From contig SRUQ01000003.1 in the NCBI GenBank assembly GCA_004791255.1, positions 396,623 through 460,622 of the forward strand: 64,000 bases of DNA. The letters are read 5' to 3'. The notes beneath the pieces are model-generated. The model worked only from the letters and a program-made list of their open reading frames with translations, made no database searches and was not told the DNA's origin. Both the position numbers and the translations under genes were made by a program. Positions 26,451 to 34,325 of this stretch are shown one piece after another (position 1 is the first letter of the stretch; each line of letters begins with the position of its first letter). This DNA is from a bacterium M00.F.Ca.ET.205.01.1.1. Lineage in GTDB: Bacteria; Pseudomonadota; Alphaproteobacteria; Rhizobiales; Rhizobiaceae.

Positions 26451-27182
26451 ATGTTCGATCCCAAGAAGCTTCTCGACGATCTGCTCGGCTCGCAAATCCC
26501 CGGAACCAGCGGCACGGTGCGCGACAAGGCAGGGCAAGCCGTGCAGATGGCCAAGGACAATCCGCTGGCCGCCGGCGCGCTGGCCGCGGTGCTGCTTGGA
26601 ACCGGCGCCGGGCGTGAAGTCACTGGTGCCGCCGTCAAGCTCGGCGGCCTGGCCGCCATCGGCGGCCTCGCCTACAAGGCCTACCAGAACTACAAGGCCG
26701 GCAAAGCGCCGGAGCAGGCGCCAGCCTCCGGCGAACCCGAACTGCTGCCGCCGCCCAAGGATACCGCCTTCCACCCCTCGCAAGCGCCGCAGGGCGAGGA
26801 CGAGTTCACGCTGACCTTGGTTCGCGCGATGATCTCGGCGGCCAAGGCCGACGGCCATGTCGACGACGAGGAGCGCAAGAAGATCGCCGGCAAACTCAGC
26901 CTTTCGGGGATCGGCCCCGACGCCGAGAAATTCCTGATGGCGGAGCTGGAGAGCCCGCTCGACCTCGATACGCTGGTGGCCGGCGCCCAAACCGACGCGC
27001 AGAAGCTGGAGCTTTATACGGCCTCGCGCCTGACCATCGATCCCGACACTCGCGCCGAGCGCGGCTATCTCGACCTGCTTGCCGGCCGACTCGGCTTGCC
27101 GGACGCGCTGGTCGACCATGTCGAGGCGACGGTTTCCGCGGCGAAGGTGCCGGCCGGAACCTCGCCCAATCCGCGCTGGTAG
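26451..27182 (+). CDS. DUF533/TerB-like protein
   Basis: 243 residues from the ATG at 26451, which has GGAGG at good spacing; the longer open frame from 26385 is not used. Residues 1-75 include a Gly/Ala-rich hydrophobic stretch (AAGALAAVLLGTGAG...GLAAIGGLAYKAYQNY), probably membrane-associated. Residues 115-235 form an all-helical TerB-like domain with acidic residues (MISAAKADGHVDDEERKKI) that could bind metal. The family is widespread and uncharacterised. A CtrA-type box and a probable sRNA follow. Confidence 0.88.
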   Translation: MFDPKKLLDDLLGSQIPGTSGTVRDKAGQAVQMAKDNPLAAGALAAVLLGTGAGREVTGAAVKLGGLAAIGGLAYKAYQNYKAGKAPEQAPASGEPELLPPPKDTAFHPSQAPQGEDEFTLTLVRAMISAAKADGHVDDEERKKIAGKLSLSGIGPDAEKFLMAELESPLDLDTLVAGAQTDAQKLELYTASRLTIDPDTRAERGYLDLLAGRLGLPDALVDHVEATVSAAKVPAGTSPNPRW

Positions 27183-27212
27183 CCCAAATCGGCACAAGGG
27201 CTGGTGAAGGCG

Positions 27213-27227
27213 TTAACGGTTCGTTAA
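27213..27227. promoter_or_regulatory. Perfect CtrA-type box TTAA-N7-TTAA
   Basis: TTAACGGTTCGTTAA matches the full CtrA consensus of alphaproteobacteria (TTAA-N7-TTAA) at every fixed base. It lies about 28 bases before the proposed 5' end of the sRNA at 27241, the usual position for CtrA activation. Other promoter elements are not clear. Confidence 0.55.
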
Positions 27228-27240
27228 CCGAGGAAGCGCA

Positions 27241-27320
27241 TCATTCGAGACAGTCGGATCGGCTTTCCTCCTCCCAAGCCCGATTCAGATCAGGGCGGTC
27301 GCCAATGACCGCCCTTTTTG
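27241..27320 (+). ncRNA. Candidate small RNA with exposed anti-Shine-Dalgarno loop
   Basis: The approximate transcript shows two structures. Hairpin 1 pairs ATCGGCTT (27258-27265) with AAGCCCGAT (27276-27284, one bulge) and leaves CCTCCTCCC (27267-27275) in the loop, able to bind ribosome sites. Hairpin 2 is the terminator AGGGCGGTC-gccaat-GACCGCCCT with a T-run to 27319. This layout is that of the Hfq-dependent alpha-r sRNA families of rhizobia (most like alpha-r14). The 5' end is inferred from the CtrA-type box upstream. Alternatively the hairpins are the 3' UTR of the DUF533 mRNA. Confidence 0.6.
27291..27320 (+). terminator. Terminator ending the sRNA candidate/DUF533 transcript
   Basis: A perfect 9-base-pair stem (27292-27300 with 27307-27315), six-base loop and five T. 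It is 110 bases after the DUF533 stop and 155 bases before the SDR start. Confidence 0.92.
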
Positions 27321-27475
27321 TCGGCCCTTGCCGGCCTCTTCCAAAAGCCGCACTCTTTCGAGACCGGGCTTCAACCGGCCGGCTTGCCATTGCCGCCATC
27401 ATTTGCGATGCCTTCTGCCGAGCCAAATCCTGAAAATCAGTCGGGCACGCGCGGCGCTGCCGGAGGATATCTGCC

Positions 27476-28231
27476 ATGACCGAGCAAAGAACCGCCATCG
27501 TTACCGGCGCCGGCACCGGCATTGGCAAGAGCGTCGCCACGGCGCTGCTCAAGGCGGGCTGGAACACGGTGTTCTGCGGGCGGCGCAAGTCCGTCCTGGA
27601 CGCCGCTGTCGCCGAGGCCGGGCCGACCGAGACGAAAGCACTTGCCGTAGCCTGCGACATCAGCAAGGCCGATGAAGTCGATGACCTGTTCGAGACGGTG
27701 GCGGAGGCTTTCGGCCGCGTCGACCTGCTCTTCAACAATGCCGGCATGGGCTACAAGTCGACACCGATCGACGAGATCCCGGTCGAAGTCTGGAACGACA
27801 TCGTCGGCGTCAACCTCACCGGCTCGTTCCTGTGCGCCCGCGCCGCCTTCGGCGCCATGCGCAAACAGCGGCCGATGGGCGGCCGCATCATCAACAACGG
27901 TTCGGTCTCGGCCTATGCGCCGCGCCCGGGCTCGGTGCCCTACACGGCGACCAAGCATGCCATTACGGGGTTGACCAAGACGCTGGCACTCGACGGCCGC
28001 CCCTATGACATCGCCTGCGGCCAGATCGACATCGGCAACGCGCTGACCGACATGGCGCAGCCGATGACGGTGGGCGTGCCGCAGGCCAACGGCTCAATCG
28101 CCGCCGAAGCGGTGATGGATGTCCAGCGCGTCGCCGACGCAGTCGTCCACATGGCTAGTCTGCCGCTGGACGCCAATGTCCTGTTCATGACCGTGATGGC
28201 GACCAAGATGCCATTTGTCGGGCGTGGATGA
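27476..28231 (+). CDS. Short-chain dehydrogenase/reductase
   Basis: 251-residue NAD(P)-dependent oxidoreductase. Cofactor motif TGAGTGIG (10-17), NNAG (87-90), catalytic Ser143, Tyr156 and Lys160 (YTATK). All the classical SDR landmarks are present at normal spacing. The substrate cannot be told. GGAGG precedes the ATG at 27476. It stands after the terminator, so it has its own promoter in 27321-27470. Confidence 0.9.
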   Translation: MTEQRTAIVTGAGTGIGKSVATALLKAGWNTVFCGRRKSVLDAAVAEAGPTETKALAVACDISKADEVDDLFETVAEAFGRVDLLFNNAGMGYKSTPIDEIPVEVWNDIVGVNLTGSFLCARAAFGAMRKQRPMGGRIINNGSVSAYAPRPGSVPYTATKHAITGLTKTLALDGRPYDIACGQIDIGNALTDMAQPMTVGVPQANGSIAAEAVMDVQRVADAVVHMASLPLDANVLFMTVMATKMPFVGRG

Positions 28232-28265
28232 GCGGCGGGAACCGGCAGGGCTTTCCGCCCCAGCC

Positions 28266-28640
28266 TTATCTTCCCGTCAGCGGCACACCGGGCTTGAACA
28301 GCACAATGGGCCTGATCTCGTAAACCGCGGTCGGATTGACACGGCGAAGGTCGCGGGCGATCGCGATTGCGTCGTCTCTCTCGGCGCAGTCGACGACATA
28401 GAGGCCGAGCAGCTGTTCCTTGGTCTCGGCGAAAGGACCATCGATGATCACGCCGTCGCCTGGGCCGCGCAGCGTGCAGGCATCCTGCGTCGCCCCCAGA
28501 CGCGCGGACGGTCCAAGCGTGCCTTCCTCATGAAGCCGTGTGTTGATCTTCAGCAGATCGGCCATCAGTGCCGCATCTTCCTGCGGCGTCAGCGCCTTGA
28601 TCGCGTCTTCCACGTGATAGGCAAGGATTGCATAGAACAT
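28266..28640 (-). CDS. YciI/DGPF-domain protein
   Basis: 124 residues from the ATG at 28640; the frame is open further upstream, but MFYAILAYHVED is the typical beginning. It carries the motif IIDGPFAETKEQLLGLYVVDC of the PF03795 DGPF group. Such proteins often accompany an ECF sigma factor, which is not seen here. The function is unknown. It is convergent with the SDR gene. Confidence 0.85.
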   Translation of the reverse strand: MFYAILAYHVEDAIKALTPQEDAALMADLLKINTRLHEEGTLGPSARLGATQDACTLRGPGDGVIIDGPFAETKEQLLGLYVVDCAERDDAIAIARDLRRVNPTAVYEIRPIVLFKPGVPLTGR

Positions 28641-28799
28641 CGGGGCACCCCAAATCGATCCTGATCCAGGGACCGTAGCGGTTCCCGACAGGCTCGCCCA
28701 GCCTTGGTCGTGAGTCTCCGGACGGATCATGACACCGTCATCGCAGCCGACACTGGCGCGGAGAGAGATTGATAGAGCAGGCCTGCCCTGCCTTGACGC

Positions 28800-29984
28800 C
28801 TACTTGGCCAGGAACGCTCCGATCCGCTCCAGCGCGCGCAGGATGTTCTCCTCGGAGTTGGCGTAGGAGAGCCTGATATAGCCTTCGCCGAGAATGCCGA
28901 AATCGGGACCCCCGATCAGCGCCACGCCGGCGTCGTCGAGCAAGGCGGAGGCGAGCTTCTTCGCCTTCCAGCCGGTCTTCGACACGTTGGGGAAGGCATA
29001 GAATGCGCCCTTGGGCGTGATGCAGGAGATATTGGGCAATGCGTTCAGGCCTTCGACGACGATCTTCCTGCGGTTGTCGAAGGCGCGCATCATTTTGTCC
29101 ACGTCGTCCTGCGGGCCGTCGATGGCCGCGATACCGGCATACTGGCTTGGCGCGTTGACGCAGGACCAGCAATTGACCGCCAGCTTGCGCACCTTGTCAT
29201 AGAGATGGGCGCCCTTGTCGCCGTTCGGCCAGATCGACCAGCCCATGCGCCAGCCGGTCATCGCCCAGGTCTTCGACCACCCGTTGAGCACGATCAGCCG
29301 GTCGCGAATTTCGGGGAAGTTGAGCAGCGAAAAATGCGTCTCGCCGTCGTAGGTCATCACGTCGTAGATCTCGTCGGACAGGATGGCGACGTGCGGATGC
29401 GCCTCCAGCCCCTTGACCAGCTTCTCGATCTCGGCGCGCGGCGTCACACCCCCGGTCGGGTTGGCCGGCGAGTTGAGGATCAGCAGCCTGGTCTTCGAGG
29501 TGATCAACGCCAGCGTCTCCTCGGCCGAGAAAGCAAAGCCGTTCTCCTCGCGCATCGGCACCGGGATCGGGGCCGCGCCGGTGAACTCGATCATCGAGCG
29601 ATAGATCGGGAAGCCGGGGTCGGGATAGAGGATCTCGGCGCCGGGTTCACCGAACATCAGGATGGCGGCAAACATGGTCGGCTTGCCGCCGGGCAGGATC
29701 ATCACATTGTCCGGCGACACCTCGACGCCGGTGGTGGTCAGCGTGCGGCGCACCACCGCCTCGCGCGTCGCCAGCAGCCCGTTGGCCGGCGTGTAGCCAT
29801 GGTGGCCGTCGCGCAGCGCCTTGATCGCCGCCTCGACGATGTGCTGCGGCGTCTTGAAGTCGGGCTGGCCGATGCCGAGATTGACGATGTCGCGGCCCTG
29901 GCTTGCCAGCGCGGTGGCGCGCGCCAGCACGGCAAAGGCGTTTTCCTCGCCGAGACGGTCGAAGGCCGAAATCGTGTGGAGCAT
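28800..29984 (-). CDS. Class I/II pyridoxal-phosphate aminotransferase
   Basis: 394-residue fold-type-I aminotransferase. NSPANPTGG (171-179), the PLP Lys in GWSKTWAMTGWR (K238) and the phosphate-binding Arg near the tail identify the AAT_I family. The closest general type is aspartate/tyrosine/aromatic aminotransferase or methionine aminotransferase; the amino-acid specificity cannot be read. It is divergent from the GNAT gene at 30068 across about 83 bases. Confidence 0.9.
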   Translation of the reverse strand: MLHTISAFDRLGEENAFAVLARATALASQGRDIVNLGIGQPDFKTPQHIVEAAIKALRDGHHGYTPANGLLATREAVVRRTLTTTGVEVSPDNVMILPGGKPTMFAAILMFGEPGAEILYPDPGFPIYRSMIEFTGAAPIPVPMREENGFAFSAEETLALITSKTRLLILNSPANPTGGVTPRAEIEKLVKGLEAHPHVAILSDEIYDVMTYDGETHFSLLNFPEIRDRLIVLNGWSKTWAMTGWRMGWSIWPNGDKGAHLYDKVRKLAVNCWSCVNAPSQYAGIAAIDGPQDDVDKMMRAFDNRRKIVVEGLNALPNISCITPKGAFYAFPNVSKTGWKAKKLASALLDDAGVALIGGPDFGILGEGYIRLSYANSEENILRALERIGAFLAK

Positions 29985-30067
29985 TTTTCCCGTCCGTGTG
30001 GTTCTTGCTGTGGGGTTGCGTTTTTGTGAACCTCACCAGGCAAAAGTCAAACGGATTGGAGTCTCCG

Positions 30068-30754
30068 GTGTCGGAAAATCTTGAAAATTGGCAGCCGCGC
30101 CCGCGGCCCGAGCGCAAGGCGATCGAAGGCCGCACTGTCAGGCTCGAGCCGCTGAGTGCCGCCAGGCATGGCGACGGCCTCTACGAGGCATCGTCCGTAT
30201 CCGACGTCGGTGGCCGCTTTGCCTGGTTGCCCGACTATCCGCCGGAAACCCGCGCTGCCTTCCAGCCATGGCTGGACAAGGTCGAGGCGAGCGAGGATCC
30301 GCTGTTCTTCGCCATCATCGACAAGGCTAGCGGCAAGGTCGCCGGACGCCAGACCTTGATGCGCATCGATCCGGCCTATGGCGTCATCGAGATCGGCAAC
30401 ATCTATTGGGGGCCGCTCATCTCGCGCAAGCCGGCGGCGACGGAAGCGCAGTTCCTGTTCATGAAATACATCTTCGATGGGCTCGGCTACCGCCGCTACG
30501 AGTGGAAGTGCAACAACCGCAACGAACCGTCGAAGCGCGCGGCGGAACGGTTCGGCTTCAAGTTCGAGGGCATTTTCCGCCAGCATCTCATCGTCAAGGG
30601 TGAAAACCGCGACACTGCATGGTATTCGATCATCGACAAGGAATGGCCGGCTCTGCGCCAGGCCTATGAAGCCTGGCTCGATCCGAGCAATTTCGACGGC
30701 GACGGCCAGCAGAAGCGACGGCTCGAGGATTTTCGCGCCGAGTTCGGCGCATAG
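30068..30754 (+). CDS. GNAT acetyltransferase, RimJ/RimL type
   Basis: 228 residues from GTG 30068, which has GGAG six bases upstream; no ATG is available in the right place. Residues 25-195 form an acetyltransferase_3 domain with VRLEPLSAARHGDGLY near the start and YRRYEWKCNNRNEPSKRAAERFGFKFEG, the acetyl-CoA-binding end. Close relatives are annotated as RimL-like or aminoglycoside-type acetyltransferases; the acceptor is unknown. Confidence 0.88.
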   Translation: MSENLENWQPRPRPERKAIEGRTVRLEPLSAARHGDGLYEASSVSDVGGRFAWLPDYPPETRAAFQPWLDKVEASEDPLFFAIIDKASGKVAGRQTLMRIDPAYGVIEIGNIYWGPLISRKPAATEAQFLFMKYIFDGLGYRRYEWKCNNRNEPSKRAAERFGFKFEGIFRQHLIVKGENRDTAWYSIIDKEWPALRQAYEAWLDPSNFDGDGQQKRRLEDFRAEFGA

Positions 30755-30786
30755 GCTGAGCCCGGCGCGTAACGGGAGTTTGCCAT

Positions 30787-31755
30787 TTGGCACATACCCA
30801 TTCCCACGATGACAGCGGGCACGATCACGGCGTGGGCCATATGCATGGCTCGACCGACAAGAAGCGCGTGCTGATCGCGGCCTGCCTGACGGCGGGCTTC
30901 ATGGTCGCCGAGGCGCTGGGAGGTATCCTCACCGGGTCGCTGGCGCTGCTGGCGGATGCCGGCCATATGCTGGCCGACGCGATCGCGCTCGGTCTTGCCT
31001 GGTATGCCTTCCATCTCGCCAGCCGGCCGGCGACCGGCCGTCTCACCTATGGCTTCAGCCGGGTCAAGACGCTGGTGGCCTACACCAACGGCATCGCCAT
31101 CTTCGTCATTGCGCTGTGGATCGTCTACGAGGCCTGGGACCGCCTGCTCACACCGACACCGGTGCTGGGCGGACCGATGCTGGTGGTTGCGGTTCTTGGC
31201 CTGCTGGTCAATATCGGCTCCTTCCTGGTGCTGCATGGCGGCGACCGCGAGAACCTGAATATGCGCGGCGCCATCCTGCATGTGCTCGGCGACCTGCTCG
31301 GCTCGGCGGCGGCGATCGTGGCGGCGCTGGTCATCCTGGCGACCGGCTGGACGCCGATCGATCCCATCCTGTCGGTGCTGGTCTCGCTGCTTATCCTGTC
31401 GACGGCATGGTCGCTGATGCGCGCCGCAGCCCATGTGCTGCTCGAAGGCGTGCCGCCGAGCCTCGACCGGGATCTGATCGCGGGGGATCTGGTGAAGACG
31501 GTCAAGGGCGTGCGCGAGGTGCACCACATGCATATCTGGTCGCTCGACGGCGCCAGCACCATGGCGACGCTGCATGCCTGCCTCGACGAGGGTGTCGATG
31601 CCCACCAGGCGGTTAGCGCGGTCAAGAAGCGGCTTGCATCAGCGCATGGCATCAGCCATGCCACGGTGGAACCGGAATTCGGCCGGTGCGCCGACGACGT
31701 TGACGGCCACGATCACGAGCACGATGCGGTCCCGCATCATGGCCACTATCACTAG
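30787..31755 (+). CDS. Cation diffusion facilitator (CzcD/ZitB-like metal exporter)
   Basis: 322-residue inner-membrane antiporter. It starts with TTG 30787 behind GGGAG. A His-rich N-terminus (HTHSHDDSGHDHGVGHMHG) and C-terminus (DGHDHEHDAVPHHGHYH) probably gather metal. Six transmembrane helices (residues about 25-210) carry the metal-site acids in DAGHMLADAIAL and DLLGSAAAIVA. Expected substrate is Zn2+, possibly Co2+ or Cd2+. It is 32 bases after the GNAT gene and could be co-transcribed with it. Confidence 0.93.
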   Translation: MAHTHSHDDSGHDHGVGHMHGSTDKKRVLIAACLTAGFMVAEALGGILTGSLALLADAGHMLADAIALGLAWYAFHLASRPATGRLTYGFSRVKTLVAYTNGIAIFVIALWIVYEAWDRLLTPTPVLGGPMLVVAVLGLLVNIGSFLVLHGGDRENLNMRGAILHVLGDLLGSAAAIVAALVILATGWTPIDPILSVLVSLLILSTAWSLMRAAAHVLLEGVPPSLDRDLIAGDLVKTVKGVREVHHMHIWSLDGASTMATLHACLDEGVDAHQAVSAVKKRLASAHGISHATVEPEFGRCADDVDGHDHEHDAVPHHGHYH

Positions 31756-31839
31756 TCCGATCATAGCGATCGGTCCTGTTCCAGGAGTTCACGCTTTGAA
31801 AACCAGCCCGATGAACGCCAGCCGCCTGGGTGTCGCGTG

Positions 31840-32049
31840 ATGGACCGCGACACCAGGAACGCTGCCATCGCGGCGCTGTGGATCATGCTTCTGTTCGGCA
31901 TCGGCGCCTATTTCCTGCCGCGCATGATGTTGGCCATTGGCGGTATTTCCACCACGCTTGCCGGCATCTTCGGCACCGTTTTCGTGCTGGCATTCTTTTT
32001 GGTGTTCTGGCTGCGCGCCCGCAGCCAGCGCAAAAATCAGGGTAAATAG
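31840..32049 (+). CDS. Small membrane protein, 69 aa, unknown function
   Basis: Starts at ATG 31840 or the GTG just before it. Two transmembrane helices (about 10-28, AALWIMLLFGIGAYFLP, and 35-57, ISTTLAGIFGTVFVLAFFLVFWL) and a basic tail (RARSQRKNQGK). No family recognised. It ends 10 bases before denD and may belong to its operon. Confidence 0.7.
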   Translation: MDRDTRNAAIAALWIMLLFGIGAYFLPRMMLAIGGISTTLAGIFGTVFVLAFFLVFWLRARSQRKNQGK

Positions 32050-32059
32050 GACCTTCGAC

Positions 32060-33034
32060 ATGCGTATTCTGATCACAGGAGCGGCCGGCATGGTCGGCCG
32101 CAAACTCATCGCCCGGCTGGCCAAGGACGGCGCGTTGCGCGGCAAGAAGATCACCGCGCTCGATCTGCACGACATCGTGCCGCCGCAGGCGCCTGACATC
32201 GACGGCGTCAGCGTCGCGCTGCACACCGGGGACCTCGCTGAAGCAGGCGCCGCCGAGAGCCTGGTCGCTTCGCGGCCGGATGTCGTCTTTCACCTCGCCG
32301 GCATCGTCTCGGGCGAGGCGGAGGCCAATTTCGATCTCGGCTACCGCGTCAATCTCGACGGCACGCGCGCATTGTTCGATGCCATTCGCCTGGCCGGCTT
32401 TGCGCCGCGCGTCGTCTTCACCTCATCGATCGCCGTGTTCGGCGCTCCGTTCCCGGATGTCATTCCCGACGAGTTCCATCCGACGCCGCTGACCTCCTAC
32501 GGCACCCAGAAACAGATGAGCGAAGCGCTGCTCGCCGACTATTCCAGGCGCGGCTTTTTTGACGGCATCGGGATCAGGCTGCCGACGATCTGCGTGCGGC
32601 CGGGCAAGCCCAACAAGGCGGCCTCGAGCTTCTTTTCGGGCATCATCCGCGAGCCGCTGAGCGGGCAGGAGGCGATCCTGCCGGTGCCGCGCTCGGTGCT
32701 GCACACCCATGCCAGCCCACGCTCGGCGGTGAATTTCCTGATCCATGCCGCGGGGATCGACGGCAACGCCGTTGGTCCGCGCCGCAATCTGACGATGCCG
32801 GGCGTCGCCGTCACCGTCGGCGAGCAGATCGAGGCGCTGGAACGCATCGCCGGGCCGAAGGTGGCAAGCCTGATCCGCGAGGTGCCCGACGAGACGATCT
32901 GGGCGATCGTCAAGGGCTGGCCGACCCGCTTCGAGGCGCGGCGCTCACGCGAGCTTGGCTTTGTCGCCGAGACCAGCTTTGACGAGATCATCCGCGCGCA
33001 TATCGAGGATGAGCTGGGCGGCAAGGTGTATTGA
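32060..33034 (+). CDS. denD: D-erythronate dehydrogenase-like NAD-dependent epimerase/dehydratase
   Basis: 324-residue extended SDR. The NAD motif TGAAGMVGRKL is at 7-17, FTSSIAVFG carries the catalytic Ser/Thr, and YGTQKQMSE the Tyr/Lys pair. The overall pattern, with RLPTICVRPGKPNKAASSFFSGIIREPL, is that of D-erythronate dehydrogenase (DenD), which oxidises D-erythronate to 2-oxo-tetronate in tetrose acid catabolism. The kinase and isomerase partners of that pathway are not nearby, so the substrate is only probable. Confidence 0.85.
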   Translation: MRILITGAAGMVGRKLIARLAKDGALRGKKITALDLHDIVPPQAPDIDGVSVALHTGDLAEAGAAESLVASRPDVVFHLAGIVSGEAEANFDLGYRVNLDGTRALFDAIRLAGFAPRVVFTSSIAVFGAPFPDVIPDEFHPTPLTSYGTQKQMSEALLADYSRRGFFDGIGIRLPTICVRPGKPNKAASSFFSGIIREPLSGQEAILPVPRSVLHTHASPRSAVNFLIHAAGIDGNAVGPRRNLTMPGVAVTVGEQIEALERIAGPKVASLIREVPDETIWAIVKGWPTRFEARRSRELGFVAETSFDEIIRAHIEDELGGKVY

Positions 33035-33078
33035 GATTCCGGTGATGCCGGCCCGCGAACGGTCGATCCCTGAATCTA
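33032..33078. repeat. Shorter relative (copy B) of the inverted repeat at 5098
   Basis: TGAGATTCCGGTGATGCCGGCCCGCGAACG matches 5096-5125 at about 26 of 30 bases, then CCTGAATCTAAAC matches the right end (5211-5223). About 80 central bases of copy A are missing. It overlaps the denD stop codon and lies between convergent genes, as copy A does. Confidence 0.65.
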
Positions 33079-33104
33079 AACGCACCTTCTGGTGCTACTT
33101 ATGC

Positions 33105-34325
33105 TCAAACGCTGCCCGTCAGGCTCGCTGAGAGTAGCAACAATCCGAACAGGAAGACGAAGGCAGCGCCGCCGATCTCGACGATCGAGTGGATGCGGTT
33201 GCCCATGCGTCCGTCGCCGGCGAAATACACCGCCCAGTTCTTGGCCGTGACAGCGATCGTCGCCAACGCCGAGACGGTGATGGCGGTGCCGATCGACATC
33301 GCCAGCACCGACAGCAGACCGCCGAGCCAAAGCCCGTTGAGCAGGGCGAAGCTGAGCACGATCAGCGCGCCGGAGCAGGGGCGGATGCCGACCGCCGCCA
33401 CCGCAGTCCAGGCCGTGCGCCAGTCGAAACGGTCGCCCGACAGCAGCGCCGGATCGGGTGCATGGGAATGGCCGCAGGTGTCGCAGACCTCGCCCGCCGC
33501 ATGATCGTGATGAGCGTGATCGTGATGCGCATGATCGTGCGCGCCATGATCATGGTGGTGATCGTGCGAATGGTCATGCGCATGGTTGTGGCCGTCATGC
33601 ACATGGAGTGCATGGGAATGGGCGTGCGCCGAATGGCTGTGGGGCCCGTGTGAGTGACCGGCACGTGAGTGAACGGCATGCGAATGGCCAGCATGCGAGT
33701 GGCCCGCATTGGAATGGCCGGCGTGAGCCGCCGACAGGTTGTAGGCGGGCGCCCTGCCGAACAGGCGCAGCACGGAAGGGCCGAGCTTGCGCCACAGCAG
33801 CCAGGCGCCGAACAGGGTGACGAAGACAAAGCTCATGATCTCCATGAACCAGGCCGCGTCGGTCATCGAGACGGCGGTGCCGCGCAGGACGAAATAGGCG
33901 ACCGCCATCACCGCGACCGCGGTCAGTCCCTGGAGCAGGGCCGAGACGAAGGACAACAGGATGCCGCGTTTCAGCGCCACTTCGTTGGCCACCATGTAGG
34001 ACGAGATCACCGCCTTGCCGTGGCCGGGGCCGGCGGCATGGAAAATGCCGTAGGCGAAGGACAGGCCGATCAGTACCCAGAGCTTGCTGTTGTCCTGGCG
34101 CATCGCCTTCATGGCGGTGGCGAGCGAACGGTAGAATTCCTGCTGCCTGAGATTGATCCACATCAGGATGTGGGCAAACGGGCCGGTGGTCGGCGCCATG
34201 CCGTCATTGACGCCAATGCCGAGCGAACTCTGCGCATGGGCGGCGTTGGCGAAATGGATAGCGGCAAAGGCGAAGGCCAACAGGCCGAATGCCAAACGCA
34301 GGGACGGTTTCGTCACCGGCTTCAT
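33105..34325 (-). CDS. Nickel/cobalt exporter (NicO/RcnA family) with long His-rich loop
   Basis: 406-residue inner-membrane transporter. A signal-like N-terminus is followed by transmembrane helices with the NicO signature HAAGPGHGKAVISSYMV. A cytosolic or periplasmic loop of about 90 residues (roughly 205-295) is made almost entirely of His-X repeats (HSHAGHSHAV, HDHSHDHHHDHG), then a CDTCGHSH metal knot. RcnA-type proteins export Ni2+ and Co2+. The start ATG at 34325 overlaps the DUF1007 stop (ATGA), so the two are coupled. Confidence 0.9.
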   Translation of the reverse strand: MKPVTKPSLRLAFGLLAFAFAAIHFANAAHAQSSLGIGVNDGMAPTTGPFAHILMWINLRQQEFYRSLATAMKAMRQDNSKLWVLIGLSFAYGIFHAAGPGHGKAVISSYMVANEVALKRGILLSFVSALLQGLTAVAVMAVAYFVLRGTAVSMTDAAWFMEIMSFVFVTLFGAWLLWRKLGPSVLRLFGRAPAYNLSAAHAGHSNAGHSHAGHSHAVHSRAGHSHGPHSHSAHAHSHALHVHDGHNHAHDHSHDHHHDHGAHDHAHHDHAHHDHAAGEVCDTCGHSHAPDPALLSGDRFDWRTAWTAVAAVGIRPCSGALIVLSFALLNGLWLGGLLSVLAMSIGTAITVSALATIAVTAKNWAVYFAGDGRMGNRIHSIVEIGGAAFVFLFGLLLLSASLTGSV

